Source of the DNA: Phycisphaeraceae bacterium | Lineage (GTDB): Bacteria > Planctomycetota > Phycisphaerae > Phycisphaerales > Phycisphaeraceae | DNA length: 64,000 nt | Assembly (NCBI GenBank): GCA_029260655.1 | Contig: JAJDCU010000049.1 | Span: forward strand, 29,980 to 93,979 | Direction of reading: 5' to 3' | In this document: positions 42,969-51,040 of the stretch, piece by piece | How the letters are laid out: every line of letters begins with the position of its first letter | Numbering within the stretch: the stretch's first letter is position 1 | Made by a program: the position numbers and the translations under genes | The notes under the pieces: model-generated | Seen by the model: the letters and a program-made list of their open reading frames with translations, nothing else | The model's database searches: none | What the model was told of the DNA's origin: nothing

Positions 42969-43763
42969 CTACGTCCCCCCGGCCCGCAATGGTAGCCATT
43001 CTATCACATCTTGGATCATCCGGTCCCAATACCCCCATTCGTGCTCCTCGCCGGGGTGCTCGTGGTAGGCCGCCGACAGGCCCAAATCCCTCAGGTGATC
43101 CCTGAATGAGACGTTCTCGGGGTAGACGACGTCGGCGGTCCCGCAGCACTGGTAAAGGGCCGGGCGGGGTTTTGATCCCTCCGCCAGCCGGCTCGCCAGG
43201 TGCAGCAGGTCGTTTTCCGAGCCGGGGTATTTTGCCGGGTCCCCGAAGACGTTGGCGAACTCCTGGGCCATCTTGTCCGACGCCATCATCCGCTTTGTCC
43301 GGTCCAGGGCCCCGGACAAGCTGGCCGCGGCGCAGAACATCTGCGGGTTCGTAAACGCCCATTTGAACGCCCCGTAGCCCCCCATCGACAGCCCGGCGAC
43401 AAAGTTGTCCTCACGCCTGTCTGACAGGGAGAAAAACCTTCGGCAGAGCACCGGCAACTCCTGGGTGATAAACGTCCAGTAGTTGTGCCCGCTTTTCATA
43501 TCGGTATAGAAGCTGCGGTGTGCATCCGGCATCACGACCGCCAGGTTCTTAAACGAGGCGTAACGCTCGATGCTGGTCTGACGCAGCCAGCCGGTGTGGT
43601 TGTCGCTGAGCCCGTGCAAGAGGTATAGCGTCGGGTGCGGCGGGTCGAGGCTGACCCCCTCGTGGTGGTGGGCGTGCGTGGCCGTCGCCTGCGGCAGGAT
43701 GACGTTCATCCCGACGTTCAGCTCGAGCGTGTCAGAGAAGAACTCGCAGTGGATCAGGGCCAT
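42969..43763 (-). CDS. Esterase, tributyrin/S-formylglutathione hydrolase-like
   Basis: Alpha/beta hydrolase of 264 residues. The nucleophile elbow is AGLSMGGYGAFKWA near residue 125. LLHGLSDNHTGW near 52 provides the oxyanion hole, and the catalytic His lies in HPGEEHEWGYWDRM near the end. It resembles putative esterases such as EstA and S-formylglutathione hydrolases, without the residues needed to choose. No signal peptide is seen, so it is probably cytoplasmic. Its start codon is ATG with no upstream alternative. Confidence 0.87.
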   Translation of the reverse strand: MALIHCEFFSDTLELNVGMNVILPQATATHAHHHEGVSLDPPHPTLYLLHGLSDNHTGWLRQTSIERYASFKNLAVVMPDAHRSFYTDMKSGHNYWTFITQELPVLCRRFFSLSDRREDNFVAGLSMGGYGAFKWAFTNPQMFCAAASLSGALDRTKRMMASDKMAQEFANVFGDPAKYPGSENDLLHLASRLAEGSKPRPALYQCCGTADVVYPENVSFRDHLRDLGLSAAYHEHPGEEHEWGYWDRMIQDVIEWLPLRAGGT

Positions 43764-43807
43764 GTCGGGGTTCGGGTGTCAGGTATCGGGTATCGGGGTT
43801 CGAATAT

Positions 43808-43829
43808 GAAGCGCCGCGACTTGTCGCGG
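43808..43829. repeat. REP family A copy
   Basis: GAAGCG followed by the perfect hairpin CCGCGAC-TT-GTCGCGG, between the divergent esterase and recX genes. It could influence either promoter. Confidence 0.7.
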
Positions 43830-43890
43830 GATTCCGGATTCAGGGTACGGGGATGGTATCCGATCCGGCGGGCAATGGTAAGATACGCCT

Positions 43891-44559
43891 GTGGATCAGA
43901 TCACACAGATCAAGCCGACCCAGCGGAACCCCAAGCGCGTGACGGTGCGGATCGGGCGACGGGTCGTGGCGACACTGGCTCAGAGCAAAGTCGATGAGCT
44001 GGGCCTGCATGTCGGGCAGGCGTGGGACGAGGCGTTAGCCCAGCGGGTCGCGCAGGCGGCGGTGTCTGACAAGGCTATGAAGCAGGCGATGAACAGGCTC
44101 AACCGCCGGGCGATGAGCCGACACGACCTGGACTTCAAGCTCAAGGGCCTGGGATACGAGCAGGCCGTGCGTGAAAGCGTGCTCGACAAGCTCACCGAGA
44201 TGCGGTTCCTCGACGACGAGGCCTACGGCCGGGCGCTGATCGACGCGACCATGCGCCGAAAGCCCGCCGGGCCGCAACTGCTTAGGCAAAAGCTCTTCCA
44301 GAAAGGGATCGACCGCTCGCTGATCGAAAAGCTCGTCGGGGACGCGACCGATGCGCAGGACCTCGCCCCCGGGGCCGTCGACCTCGCCCGCAAGAAACTC
44401 CGCACCATGCAGCGCTTGGACATCCAGACCCGCAAACGCCGGCTCTACGGCCTGCTCACCCGACGCGGTTTCAACCCCGACACTATCAGCAGTGTCATGG
44501 CAGAACTCGGTGACGAAATCGAACATGGGTGCGATACAGGTGTCGATACAGACATTTAA
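43891..44559 (+). CDS. recX: Regulatory protein RecX
   Basis: RecA inhibitor of 222 residues that binds RecA filaments and halts their growth. It has three tandem three-helix RecX repeats: AMNRLNRRAMSRHDLDFKLKGLGYE near residue 65, DDEAYGRALIDATMRRKPAGPQLLRQKLFQKGI near 110 and KLRTMQRLDIQTRKRRLYGLLTRRGF near 170. The GTG start is directly before MDQITQIK. recA is not adjacent here, unlike many genomes. The 3' end meets a REP pair shared with the convergent moaC. Confidence 0.9.
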   Translation: MDQITQIKPTQRNPKRVTVRIGRRVVATLAQSKVDELGLHVGQAWDEALAQRVAQAAVSDKAMKQAMNRLNRRAMSRHDLDFKLKGLGYEQAVRESVLDKLTEMRFLDDEAYGRALIDATMRRKPAGPQLLRQKLFQKGIDRSLIEKLVGDATDAQDLAPGAVDLARKKLRTMQRLDIQTRKRRLYGLLTRRGFNPDTISSVMAELGDEIEHGCDTGVDTDI

Positions 44560-44575
44560 TCGCCCCACCTTCATG

Positions 44576-44643
44576 TTTAGCGGGCGATCGCAGATCGCTG
44601 TGTTTGAAGTACCCACGCGGATCTGCGATCCGCCGCTAAACCG
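44576..44643. repeat. Inverted pair of REP family B elements
   Basis: Two copies face each other: CGCTAAAC-tailed GCGATC-TGC-GATCGC on one side (minus) and GCGGATC-TGC-GATCCGC with CGCTAAACC on the other. They form a larger inverted repeat of about 68 bases between the convergent recX and moaC genes, and could end both transcripts. Confidence 0.75.
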
Positions 44644-44653
44644 GGGGGGGAGA

Positions 44654-45127
44654 TCAACCTATCGGCTCCTTGCGCTTCTCGACGAGGTGGATGCCTTCGA
44701 TCCGAAGGTTTTTGTCCACCGCCTTGGTCATGTCGTAGAGCGTCAGGCATGCAACGCTCACCGCGGTCAGCGCTTCCATCTCGATCCCGGTCTTGGCGGT
44801 GATCGATGCGCTGGCGGTCACGCGCAAACGGTCGTCGGCGATGCGCTCGAAGTCGATCTGGACATGGTCCAGCGGCAACGGGTGGCAAAGGGGAATTAGG
44901 TCGCCGGTCTTCTTTGCAGCGGTGATGCCGGCGATGCGTGCGACAGCCAGGGCCTCACCCTTGGGTAACGGGTCGGCGTCGTTAGTGCCCAAGAGCCTGT
45001 CCAGCGTCTGCTTCGCCGCGACGAACTCCCCCGCCGCGATGGCGGTGCGACGCATCGGGGGCTTGCTACCGACATCCACCATCCGCGCCCGGCCCTGCTC
45101 GTCGAGGTGACTCAGTTCTTTGGTCAT
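44654..45127 (-). CDS. moaC: Cyclic pyranopterin monophosphate synthase
   Basis: Molybdenum cofactor enzyme of 157 residues that, with MoaA, converts GTP to cyclic pyranopterin monophosphate. The family blocks are complete: VDVGSKPPMRRTAIAAG near residue 17, GDLIPLCHPLPL near 75 and KTGIEMEALTAVSVACLTLYDM near 110, which holds the conserved Lys and Glu of the active site. Usual length. No other moa gene is adjacent. It is divergent from padR and converges on recX. Confidence 0.96.
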   Translation of the reverse strand: MTKELSHLDEQGRARMVDVGSKPPMRRTAIAAGEFVAAKQTLDRLLGTNDADPLPKGEALAVARIAGITAAKKTGDLIPLCHPLPLDHVQIDFERIADDRLRVTASASITAKTGIEMEALTAVSVACLTLYDMTKAVDKNLRIEGIHLVEKRKEPIG

Positions 45128-45163
45128 GCGTGCATTGTAATGCGGAATCGGGCATGAAGATCA

Positions 45164-45332
45164 ACCGCGAAGGCGCAAAGAGCGCGAAGAAAGAGGGAGC
45201 ATGGCCCACAGTTTTCACAGATTGACACAGATTTTGGATTGAGGGTCTGTGATATTTCCTAATCTGAGCTAATCTGTGAAAATCTGTGGGCCAAATATTT
45301 GCCTTCCTTCGCGCTCTTCGCGCCTTCGCGGT
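45164..45332. repeat. Long nested palindrome (CCGCGAAGG type)
   Basis: The outer arms, ACCGCGAAGGCGC... (45164-45189) and ...GCGCCTTCGCGGT (45307-45332), match at 25 of 26 bases. Inner arms GGCCCACAG... (45203-45233) and ...CTGTGGGCC (45261-45292) match almost as well. It fills the gap between moaC and the padR promoter and can fold into one long hairpin. Confidence 0.85.
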
Positions 45333-45343
45333 GAAAATAATGC

Positions 45344-45372
45344 TTGACTTGTCTGCCCCTGCCATATACTAT
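45344..45372 (+). promoter_or_regulatory. padR promoter
   Basis: TTGACT, 17 bases, TACTAT: near-consensus sigma-70 spacing and sequence. The -10 box lies inside the operator palindrome, so binding there would block polymerase. Confidence 0.72.
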
Positions 45373-45384
45373 GTATTACATAGT
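45368..45384. promoter_or_regulatory. PadR-type operator, perfect 17-bp palindrome
   Basis: ACTATGTA-T-TACATAGT is a perfect 8+1+8 palindrome, and matches the ATGTAT/ATACAT-rich sites known for PadR proteins. It overlaps the promoter -10 box and lies 26 bases before the padR start codon, consistent with autorepression. Confidence 0.8.
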
Positions 45385-45410
45385 GTGTGTCGCATGAAAG
45401 GTGGATTATT

Positions 45411-45755
45411 ATGAAGATCGAGCGTGAACTGATGCGTGGGGCCGGGCCGGTCGCGGTCTTGAAGCTGCTGGAACCGGGGGAAAAGTACGGCTACGAGCTG
45501 GTCAAAGCCCTGGCCAAACGCAGCGACGGCGTGCTGGCGATGGGTCAATCGACCCTCTACCCCATGCTCTACAACCTGCAAGCCAAGGGCCTGATCGCCT
45601 CCCGGTTAGACAAGGCTGAGAACGGCCGACCGCGTAAGTACTACCGGCTGACCGGCAAGGGCAAAAAACGCCTCGCCCACGATACCCAGCAGTGGCAGGC
45701 CGTCACCACGGCGATGGGCGCACTGGGAATCACCGGGAGCCTTCAGGGGGCATAA
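45411..45755 (+). CDS. PadR-family transcriptional regulator
   Basis: The 114-residue PadR protein has the winged helix at about residues 10-85: VAVLKLLEPGEKYGYELVKAL with the recognition helix MGQSTLYPMLYNLQAKGLI, then the wing DKAENGRPRKYYRLTGKG. It lacks a long C-terminal helix domain, so it belongs to the short PadR-s2 group. AAAGGTGG lies seven bases before the ATG. It is followed after one base by a membrane-protein gene, and the pair is almost surely one transcript controlled by this repressor. The inducer is unknown. Confidence 0.93.
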   Translation: MKIERELMRGAGPVAVLKLLEPGEKYGYELVKALAKRSDGVLAMGQSTLYPMLYNLQAKGLIASRLDKAENGRPRKYYRLTGKGKKRLAHDTQQWQAVTTAMGALGITGSLQGA

Positions 45756-45756
45756 C

Positions 45757-47724
45757 ATGAACCTCACCTTTAAATCGCTGCTGCGACTGCTAAGGAAGAC
45801 GCCGCTGCGCGATCTGGTGCGCGGACGGATCACCGGCCGGTTGGACATCGACCAACTGTTGGAAGAGTCGGGCCTTCCCGGGCTGGCGGAGGGCAAGGTG
45901 CGCCACGTCGTAAAGCGCACGCGCCTCTGGCGGCTTGAAAAAGTCGATGTCGCCCACGAACTGGTCGCCCACTTCCTCGACGGCATCGAAGCCGACACCC
46001 CGCTGGACGATCTGCTCGAAACCTTCGGCGACGAACAACAGACCGCGAAGCTGATCCGCCGAGCGAAGAAGCGTCAACGCCCGCTGGTCTGGCACGCCTT
46101 CGCTTGGACCCGGCTTAGCGTGCTGATTCTATCCGGTGTGTACGTGCTATCCGCGCTGTACCTGCTGACCGGTTCGCCGTCGGTGACGACCGACTACCTG
46201 GCCATCCTCAACCGCAAGGCGGCGGGCGTCCCGGCGGATGAGGCCGCCTGGCCGATCTACCGGGAGGCGCTGGTAGCGCTCGATCTGGAACGTGAGATCG
46301 AGTGGGACACGCCGGACCCGAACAAGGAATACTACGTACCAGGAGAAAACAGTGATCCATACGGTGGAGGGTATGGCATGGGCGGCTACCCCGGATATGG
46401 CTACAAAACCCCCGGCCCGCCCTATCTGGAAAGCCGTTGGAGCCGGCTACGGTTTGCGCTGCGCCCCGAAAAGCCGGGCTGGTCTGAAACATCGGTATTC
46501 CTGACCGAGCACGCCGAGACACTTGCCCGGGTCCATTTGGCGGCGGCCTTACCTAAGTCAGGTTATCTCGCGGGCTTTCACACCGCCCCCGAAGATGAAG
46601 TGCTTTTCGGGGTGTTGGACAGCTCGGAGCACCCGTACATGGGCCCACACCCGCCGCTGGTCGGAGCCCTTCTATCTCATCTCACGCCGTTGCGCCAGCT
46701 TGCCTGGTTGTTGGCTGCAGATGTTTCTCGGGCAGTGCAGGCGGGCGACGGTGACACCGCATTGGCCGACGGTGTGGCGATCCTGGGCCTGGCACGGCAC
46801 GCCGATGAGCAAACAACACTCATCAACGGCATGGTTCGAGTAAGTCTACAAGAATTGGCGTACCGATCGATTCAAGAGGTCATGGCAACACGACCTGACA
46901 TCTGGTCAGACGATCAACTTCGAGATCTTGCTCACGGGCTAGCGTCGATCGAAATGGCCCCCGAGGACTGGTACAACGGCGAGCGCCTCTGGTTCTACGA
47001 CTTCCTCCAACGGGCCTACACCGATGACGGCCGCGGTGGTGGACAGGTCACCCACGAAGGGGCGGGCCATTTGATTGATTACAGTGGCGAGTCCGATCTT
47101 ATCGACCCGGTCTCCCTCGAAAGCATCACACTCCTCGCCAGCCTACCGGCCGCATCCGTGTTGGTCGCCCCGCGCGCCGAGATGCGGCAGAAGTACGACA
47201 GCTTTATCGATCACGCAATCAGCGAAACCCATCAACCGCTCTGGCAGCGGGATGACACGAAGACCCTGGAGGCCATGGCTTTAGAGATGCATGAATCTAC
47301 CATGCAGCACATCCGTTACCTTCCGCTCACCATCATGCTGCCCGCCACGACATCGTCGCGTTACGCCATTGAAACCGAACGTGGCGAGCGTGACGGCGTG
47401 CTGGTCGGGATCGCGCTGGAGTTGTACCGGCGGGAGCACGGGGACTGGCCGGGGGCGTTGGAGGCGTTGGTCCCGACCTACTTGCCAAGCGTGCCGGTGG
47501 ATCGGCTGACGGGTGAGCCGGTGCGGTACCGGGTCTCTGATAGCAGACCGGTGGTTTACAGCATCGGGGTGGATGGTGACGACGACGGGGGCCGGCCACC
47601 GGTGAAGCCGGAGGACGGAACACCCAGCAACCATGACGCTAGCCCGAGCGGTTTACGCAGCCGATCAGACTTACCCGCCTGCGACGGGGACTGGGTGTTG
47701 TGGCCGGGGCCGCGTGAGGAGTGA
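45757..47724 (+). CDS. Large membrane protein paired with PadR (HAAS-like N-terminus)
   Basis: The 655-residue protein begins with a helical N-terminal part (FKSLLRLLRKTPLRDLVRG and FLDGIEADTPLDDLLETFGDEQQTAKLI) that looks like the HAAS signalling domain often encoded next to padR genes. One membrane helix (LSVLILSGVYVLSALYLL, near residue 125) precedes a long extracytoplasmic part with a Gly/Tyr-rich stretch (GGGYGMGGYPGYGY) and helical segments. The C-terminus (YSIGVDGDDDGGR) is like the end of secretion-type pseudopilin proteins. Its action is unknown, but regulation by PadR is strongly suggested. Confidence 0.8.
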   Translation: MNLTFKSLLRLLRKTPLRDLVRGRITGRLDIDQLLEESGLPGLAEGKVRHVVKRTRLWRLEKVDVAHELVAHFLDGIEADTPLDDLLETFGDEQQTAKLIRRAKKRQRPLVWHAFAWTRLSVLILSGVYVLSALYLLTGSPSVTTDYLAILNRKAAGVPADEAAWPIYREALVALDLEREIEWDTPDPNKEYYVPGENSDPYGGGYGMGGYPGYGYKTPGPPYLESRWSRLRFALRPEKPGWSETSVFLTEHAETLARVHLAAALPKSGYLAGFHTAPEDEVLFGVLDSSEHPYMGPHPPLVGALLSHLTPLRQLAWLLAADVSRAVQAGDGDTALADGVAILGLARHADEQTTLINGMVRVSLQELAYRSIQEVMATRPDIWSDDQLRDLAHGLASIEMAPEDWYNGERLWFYDFLQRAYTDDGRGGGQVTHEGAGHLIDYSGESDLIDPVSLESITLLASLPAASVLVAPRAEMRQKYDSFIDHAISETHQPLWQRDDTKTLEAMALEMHESTMQHIRYLPLTIMLPATTSSRYAIETERGERDGVLVGIALELYRREHGDWPGALEALVPTYLPSVPVDRLTGEPVRYRVSDSRPVVYSIGVDGDDDGGRPPVKPEDGTPSNHDASPSGLRSRSDLPACDGDWVLWPGPREE

Positions 47725-47732
47725 TCGGAGCC

Positions 47733-47757
47733 GGGCCCTACGGGCCCGCGCTAAACG
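47733..47757. repeat. REP family B copy with GGGCCC stem
   Basis: GGGCCC-TAC-GGGCCC then CGCTAAACG. The stem shares no bases with other copies, but it still pairs and the tail is identical. Lies between two plus-strand genes. Confidence 0.65.
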
Positions 47758-47782
47758 GGGTGGGGTTGGTACAATCCCCGAC

Positions 47783-48232
47783 ATGACGCGAACCGCCCCA
47801 CTGCTACTTACCGTGCTTTGTCTGCTTTGCGTCGGTTGTGTGCAGCGGACGATCTCGATCACCAGTGAGCCGGCGGGGGCGTTGGTTTATTTGAATGATG
47901 ATGAGGTTGGGCGGACGCCTTTGACAGTGCCGTTTGTGTTTTACGGGGTGTACGATGTGCGTCTTGAGGCCGAGGGGTACGACGCGCTGTGGACTCAGCA
48001 GCGAGCCAAGGCGCCGTGGTGGGAGACGCCGGGGATCGACCTGCTCGCCGAAGCGGTCCCGCACAAGAAATCGGAGCTTGCCTGGCACTTCACAATGGAT
48101 GAGCAGCAGCCGGCCGACGAGGTCGATGTGGATGTGCTGTTGGATCACGCCAAGCAGCTACGCGCCACGACGATGCAGGCGGGTGACCATGTCCCTCAGC
48201 CCCCGGCTTCGCCGGGGGACCACGTTAAATGA
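47783..48232 (+). CDS. PEGA-domain lipoprotein
   Basis: The 149-residue protein has a lipoprotein signal ending in LLCVGC (Cys17). A PEGA domain follows immediately: ITSEPAGALVYLNDDEVGRTPLTVPF and YDVRLEAEGYD, a small beta domain found in envelope and surface-layer proteins, which gives the EPAGA motif variant. The remaining part is helical. The last dozen residues (PQPPASPGDHVK) are encoded inside a palindromic repeat that begins before the stop codon, so the true end may have been extended by that repeat. No ribosome site stands out before the ATG. Confidence 0.85.
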   Translation: MTRTAPLLLTVLCLLCVGCVQRTISITSEPAGALVYLNDDEVGRTPLTVPFVFYGVYDVRLEAEGYDALWTQQRAKAPWWETPGIDLLAEAVPHKKSELAWHFTMDEQQPADEVDVDVLLDHAKQLRATTMQAGDHVPQPPASPGDHVK

Positions 48233-48292
48233 ACCGCTTGCCCAACATTGAACCCCCGATCCCCCGGCAGAGCCGGGGGCTGAGGGAAAGAC
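48188..48292. repeat. Nested GC palindrome (CCCTCAGCCCCCGG type)
   Basis: Two hairpins, CCCCCGGC-TTC-GCCGGGGG (48200-48218) and CCCCCGGC-AGA-GCCGGGGG (48261-48279), are themselves flanked by complementary CCCTCAG and CTGAGGG arms. The left unit overlaps the end of the PEGA lipoprotein gene. Confidence 0.85.
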
Positions 48293-48356
48293 ATCGTGAT
48301 GGACGATGTGTCCGGGTCCATCGCGTCCACAATGCAGGTAAATATTGAATGAGGCC

Positions 48357-48386
48357 ACAAAAAAACCGGCCCTTTGCAGGGCCGGC
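48357..48386 (-). terminator. Intrinsic terminator of the haloperoxidase-like gene
   Basis: On the minus strand a perfect stem CCGGCCCT-GCAA-AGGGCCGG is followed by TTTTTTT, starting about 37 bases after the stop codon of the PEP-CTERM haloperoxidase gene. Confidence 0.92.
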
Positions 48387-48422
48387 GTTGGGTGTGTGTT
48401 TAAGTTGTGATGTCCGTCGAGG

Positions 48423-50333
48423 TCAATCGCGTCGGCGCATCAGCACGGATAAAGCGCCCAGCCCCAGCAGCGCCAGGCTCGCGGGCTCGGGGATGACCGA
48501 GCCGTTGAAGTATTGGTTTGCGAGGTTGTAGGCGTCGATGCCGACAACTGACCCGACCATGCGGCCCGGGCCGTCGTCCGGCGGGACGTGGATCCCGCCG
48601 TAGAGTCTTGAAAGCCCCGCTTCGTCGGCGGCATCGAAGTAGGTGGCCCACTGGAGGGTCAAGGCGGTAACGGGCCCGGCCTCGAACTCAAGAGCGTCGA
48701 TGGCGATGGTGTATTCGCCGAGCCCGCCGGGGAAGTATTCACTGCCTGTCATGGCCGCCATGACCTCCGCGCCGGCGCGGCTGAACGTGCTGTGGCCGGA
48801 GATATAGGCGGCGAACGCGGGGGTGACGAAGGTGCTTCGCTGATACGGGAGCCATTCGATGGCGCGGATCCAGTCGACGCCGCCGACCTGGGTTTCCGGG
48901 TCCGCCGGCTCACCGGCCCAGGCGAGGATCGCGATCTCGCCCTCGTGCCCGAACAGGTGTTCGTGGCGCTCGCCGGGCATCGTCGTGTCGTTGGTGATGA
49001 CCTCGACCAACCCGGCTTCCAACGGCAGGCCCTCGGGGTCGTACACCGGCCCCAGCGGGTCGGAGCTCTGGCCCTTGCCGCCCATGTACCGGATCATCGA
49101 GATCGGGCGGACGTAGTCGTATGCTCCCTTATGGTTCCAAGCGGCGACGGCCGCGTCGTGGACCGCGCCGTTCATGGCAAAGTACATCTTGACGTCCCAT
49201 TCCAGGTCACTGACGACCGGGCCGACCCCGCCGATCCGCTTCTGGAAACCCGGGGTGTCTGCGACGTCGTTGGCCAGAACGTTCCAGTGCCCAGGGGGTG
49301 TCTCGGAGCTTGGCCCGTCGGCCCAGAACTCGGCGACCCCCCGGCCGAAGTCGGCGTGGTTCACCTCGTTCGGTGCGTAGGGCAGGCCGGTCACGGGGTT
49401 GACGGCGTAGCCCGTGCCGTCGTTGGTCCCCAGCGTGTTGTTGCCGTAGACGGCCGGGGAGATGTCTTTCATGTTCCCGGCGTTAGGGTCCAGCAGGCTG
49501 CTGTAGCGGATGACCTCGACGGCGTTGGCCTTGAAATCGGCGTCCCCGACCCCGCCGAGTTGCGGCGGCACCCCCAGGTCGTGGTAAACATCCGCGGGGC
49601 TGGCTTTGCTCATGGCGAAGGAGGTGACGCCGCCCCAGTTCGGCCCGATGAACTCCTGGACGGCGGTGCCGATGACAATACCGTTCTGGAGGATCAGGTG
49701 ATCGAACGCCAGGGGTTGCCAGCGGTTGGGGTCGGCCATCTCGGTCCCGGGCAGGTCCTTGACCATCGCGACATTGACCGGGGCGTAGCCGGAGGTGTCC
49801 ACATAGTCGTTCTGCTCGTTAGCGCCGTCGGCCAGGCCGTGGTTGATGACGGTCTGTGCGATGCGGTTGCCCAGTGCGGCCGGGGTGCTGCCGACGGTCG
49901 ATGTGAACGTCTTGTCGTATCCCAGGGCGTCCATTTTGGCGTCGAACGCGGCCTGCGAGACCGCCGATCCGGGCCCGACCTGGAAGCGGTGTTTGAGGAT
50001 GTTGTAGGCGACAAAGCTGATCGCCTCATCACGTGCCGCGGCGACGTCGCCGGCCGAGGCGGACTCGTGGTGCAGGTACTGTGTGGACGTGCCGTCGTAG
50101 GCGGACCATGCGTCGTACATCCCGGCGGACAGGTGAAAGAGGTTCCGCGCGTGGACGGTAGGCCGGGGCGTGTCCAGACGGATGGCATCAAGCAACTGGT
50201 CGTCCCATTGCCGGGCGACGGTGGGTTGGGCCTGAGCGTTAGATGATCCGAGAACCAGCAGCCCTGCCCCCAGCAGAGCGACAACGACAGAGACACGCCT
50301 TTGAGCGTGCTCGCGGAAAAATGTGGATACCAC
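48423..50333 (-). CDS. Vanadium-dependent haloperoxidase-like PEP-CTERM protein
   Basis: Exported 636-residue protein of the vanadium haloperoxidase/PAP2 superfamily. Vanadate-binding residues are in place: Lys and Arg in HKGAYDYVRPIS (seven apart), Ser and His in YISGHSTFSRAG, Arg and His in SRLYGGIHVPPDD (six apart). The helical core has AYDGTSTQYLH early on. The C-terminus has the sorting signal VIPEPASLALLGLGALSVLMRRR. The GTG start has GGGAGG about six bases upstream. It may oxidise halides with hydrogen peroxide or act as a phosphatase; substrate unproven. Terminated by a clear intrinsic terminator. Confidence 0.9.
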   Translation of the reverse strand: MVSTFFREHAQRRVSVVVALLGAGLLVLGSSNAQAQPTVARQWDDQLLDAIRLDTPRPTVHARNLFHLSAGMYDAWSAYDGTSTQYLHHESASAGDVAAARDEAISFVAYNILKHRFQVGPGSAVSQAAFDAKMDALGYDKTFTSTVGSTPAALGNRIAQTVINHGLADGANEQNDYVDTSGYAPVNVAMVKDLPGTEMADPNRWQPLAFDHLILQNGIVIGTAVQEFIGPNWGGVTSFAMSKASPADVYHDLGVPPQLGGVGDADFKANAVEVIRYSSLLDPNAGNMKDISPAVYGNNTLGTNDGTGYAVNPVTGLPYAPNEVNHADFGRGVAEFWADGPSSETPPGHWNVLANDVADTPGFQKRIGGVGPVVSDLEWDVKMYFAMNGAVHDAAVAAWNHKGAYDYVRPISMIRYMGGKGQSSDPLGPVYDPEGLPLEAGLVEVITNDTTMPGERHEHLFGHEGEIAILAWAGEPADPETQVGGVDWIRAIEWLPYQRSTFVTPAFAAYISGHSTFSRAGAEVMAAMTGSEYFPGGLGEYTIAIDALEFEAGPVTALTLQWATYFDAADEAGLSRLYGGIHVPPDDGPGRMVGSVVGIDAYNLANQYFNGSVIPEPASLALLGLGALSVLMRRRD

Positions 50334-50540
50334 CCCAACCTCCCAATAAAAAAAGGTGCCGAGAGCACCCCTCCATTTACGTTCAACCAGTATGCCCCAT
50401 CGAGGGGCGAAAGTCTAGTGTTATTTCCGCTTATTTACAGATCAAACATGATGTTAGGCCTATCAAAAACCGCCTAGCTTTACACCGATGCCGATACCTC
50501 CCTGCACCCATATGCATACAAGTGGGTATCCTCTAAGAAC

Positions 50541-50954
50541 ATGCACGAACCCATCCGGTTTCAACACGCTCCAGGGGCCCAAAACGGTGGCGAAGAAGCC
50601 CCCGATTCAGGCGTGCGTCCAAAGCACATGGACCTCAAGAAAGACAAGGCCCTGACGATCCACTGGTCCGACGGGCGGGTGTCGATCTATCCGATCGCGT
50701 ACCTGCGTAAGCTCTCACCCTCGGCCGAGGCGAAGGAACTGCGCAAAGAGATGGCCCGCAACCCGCTGACGGTCCTGCCACCCAGGTCCGGATCGGACCA
50801 GCCCCTGACCGCGGAGGGGATCGAAATGATCGGCCGTTACGCGGTCCGCATCCGCTTTTCCGACGGGCACGACACGGGGCTTTACACCTGGCAGTACCTG
50901 CGTCAGATCGACCCGAATCAGCCTGACAAGATGCCCCCCGGGGAAGGCATTTGA
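50541..50954 (+). CDS. DUF971 (GBBH-like N-terminal domain) protein
   Basis: Small soluble protein of 137 residues with the DUF971 fold, seen in SDGRVSIYPIAYLRKLSPSAEAKELRKE near residue 45 and VRIRFSDGHDTGLYTWQYLRQ near 100. The same domain begins gamma-butyrobetaine hydroxylase, and stand-alone versions often neighbour Mrp/ApbC iron-sulfur carrier genes. No such gene is seen here. A start 29 codons later (MDLKKDKALTIHW) would give only the domain; the upstream ATG is kept because the frame is open and codon use continues. Binding role unknown. Confidence 0.85.
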   Translation: MHEPIRFQHAPGAQNGGEEAPDSGVRPKHMDLKKDKALTIHWSDGRVSIYPIAYLRKLSPSAEAKELRKEMARNPLTVLPPRSGSDQPLTAEGIEMIGRYAVRIRFSDGHDTGLYTWQYLRQIDPNQPDKMPPGEGI

Positions 50955-51040
50955 CATCCCTCTGCCAGCGGTTATAAAGCCAGCCCAAACTGACAGACCA
51001 GACGCATCCTGACGCCTTTTTTCGGAAACGAGCCAGCCCT

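Noticed and set aside
48792..50246. Long open frame of 484 codons opposite the haloperoxidase gene
   Set aside because: It lies wholly antisense to a gene with clear domain motifs and has the Gly/Val/Asp-rich composition expected of a shadow in GC-rich DNA.
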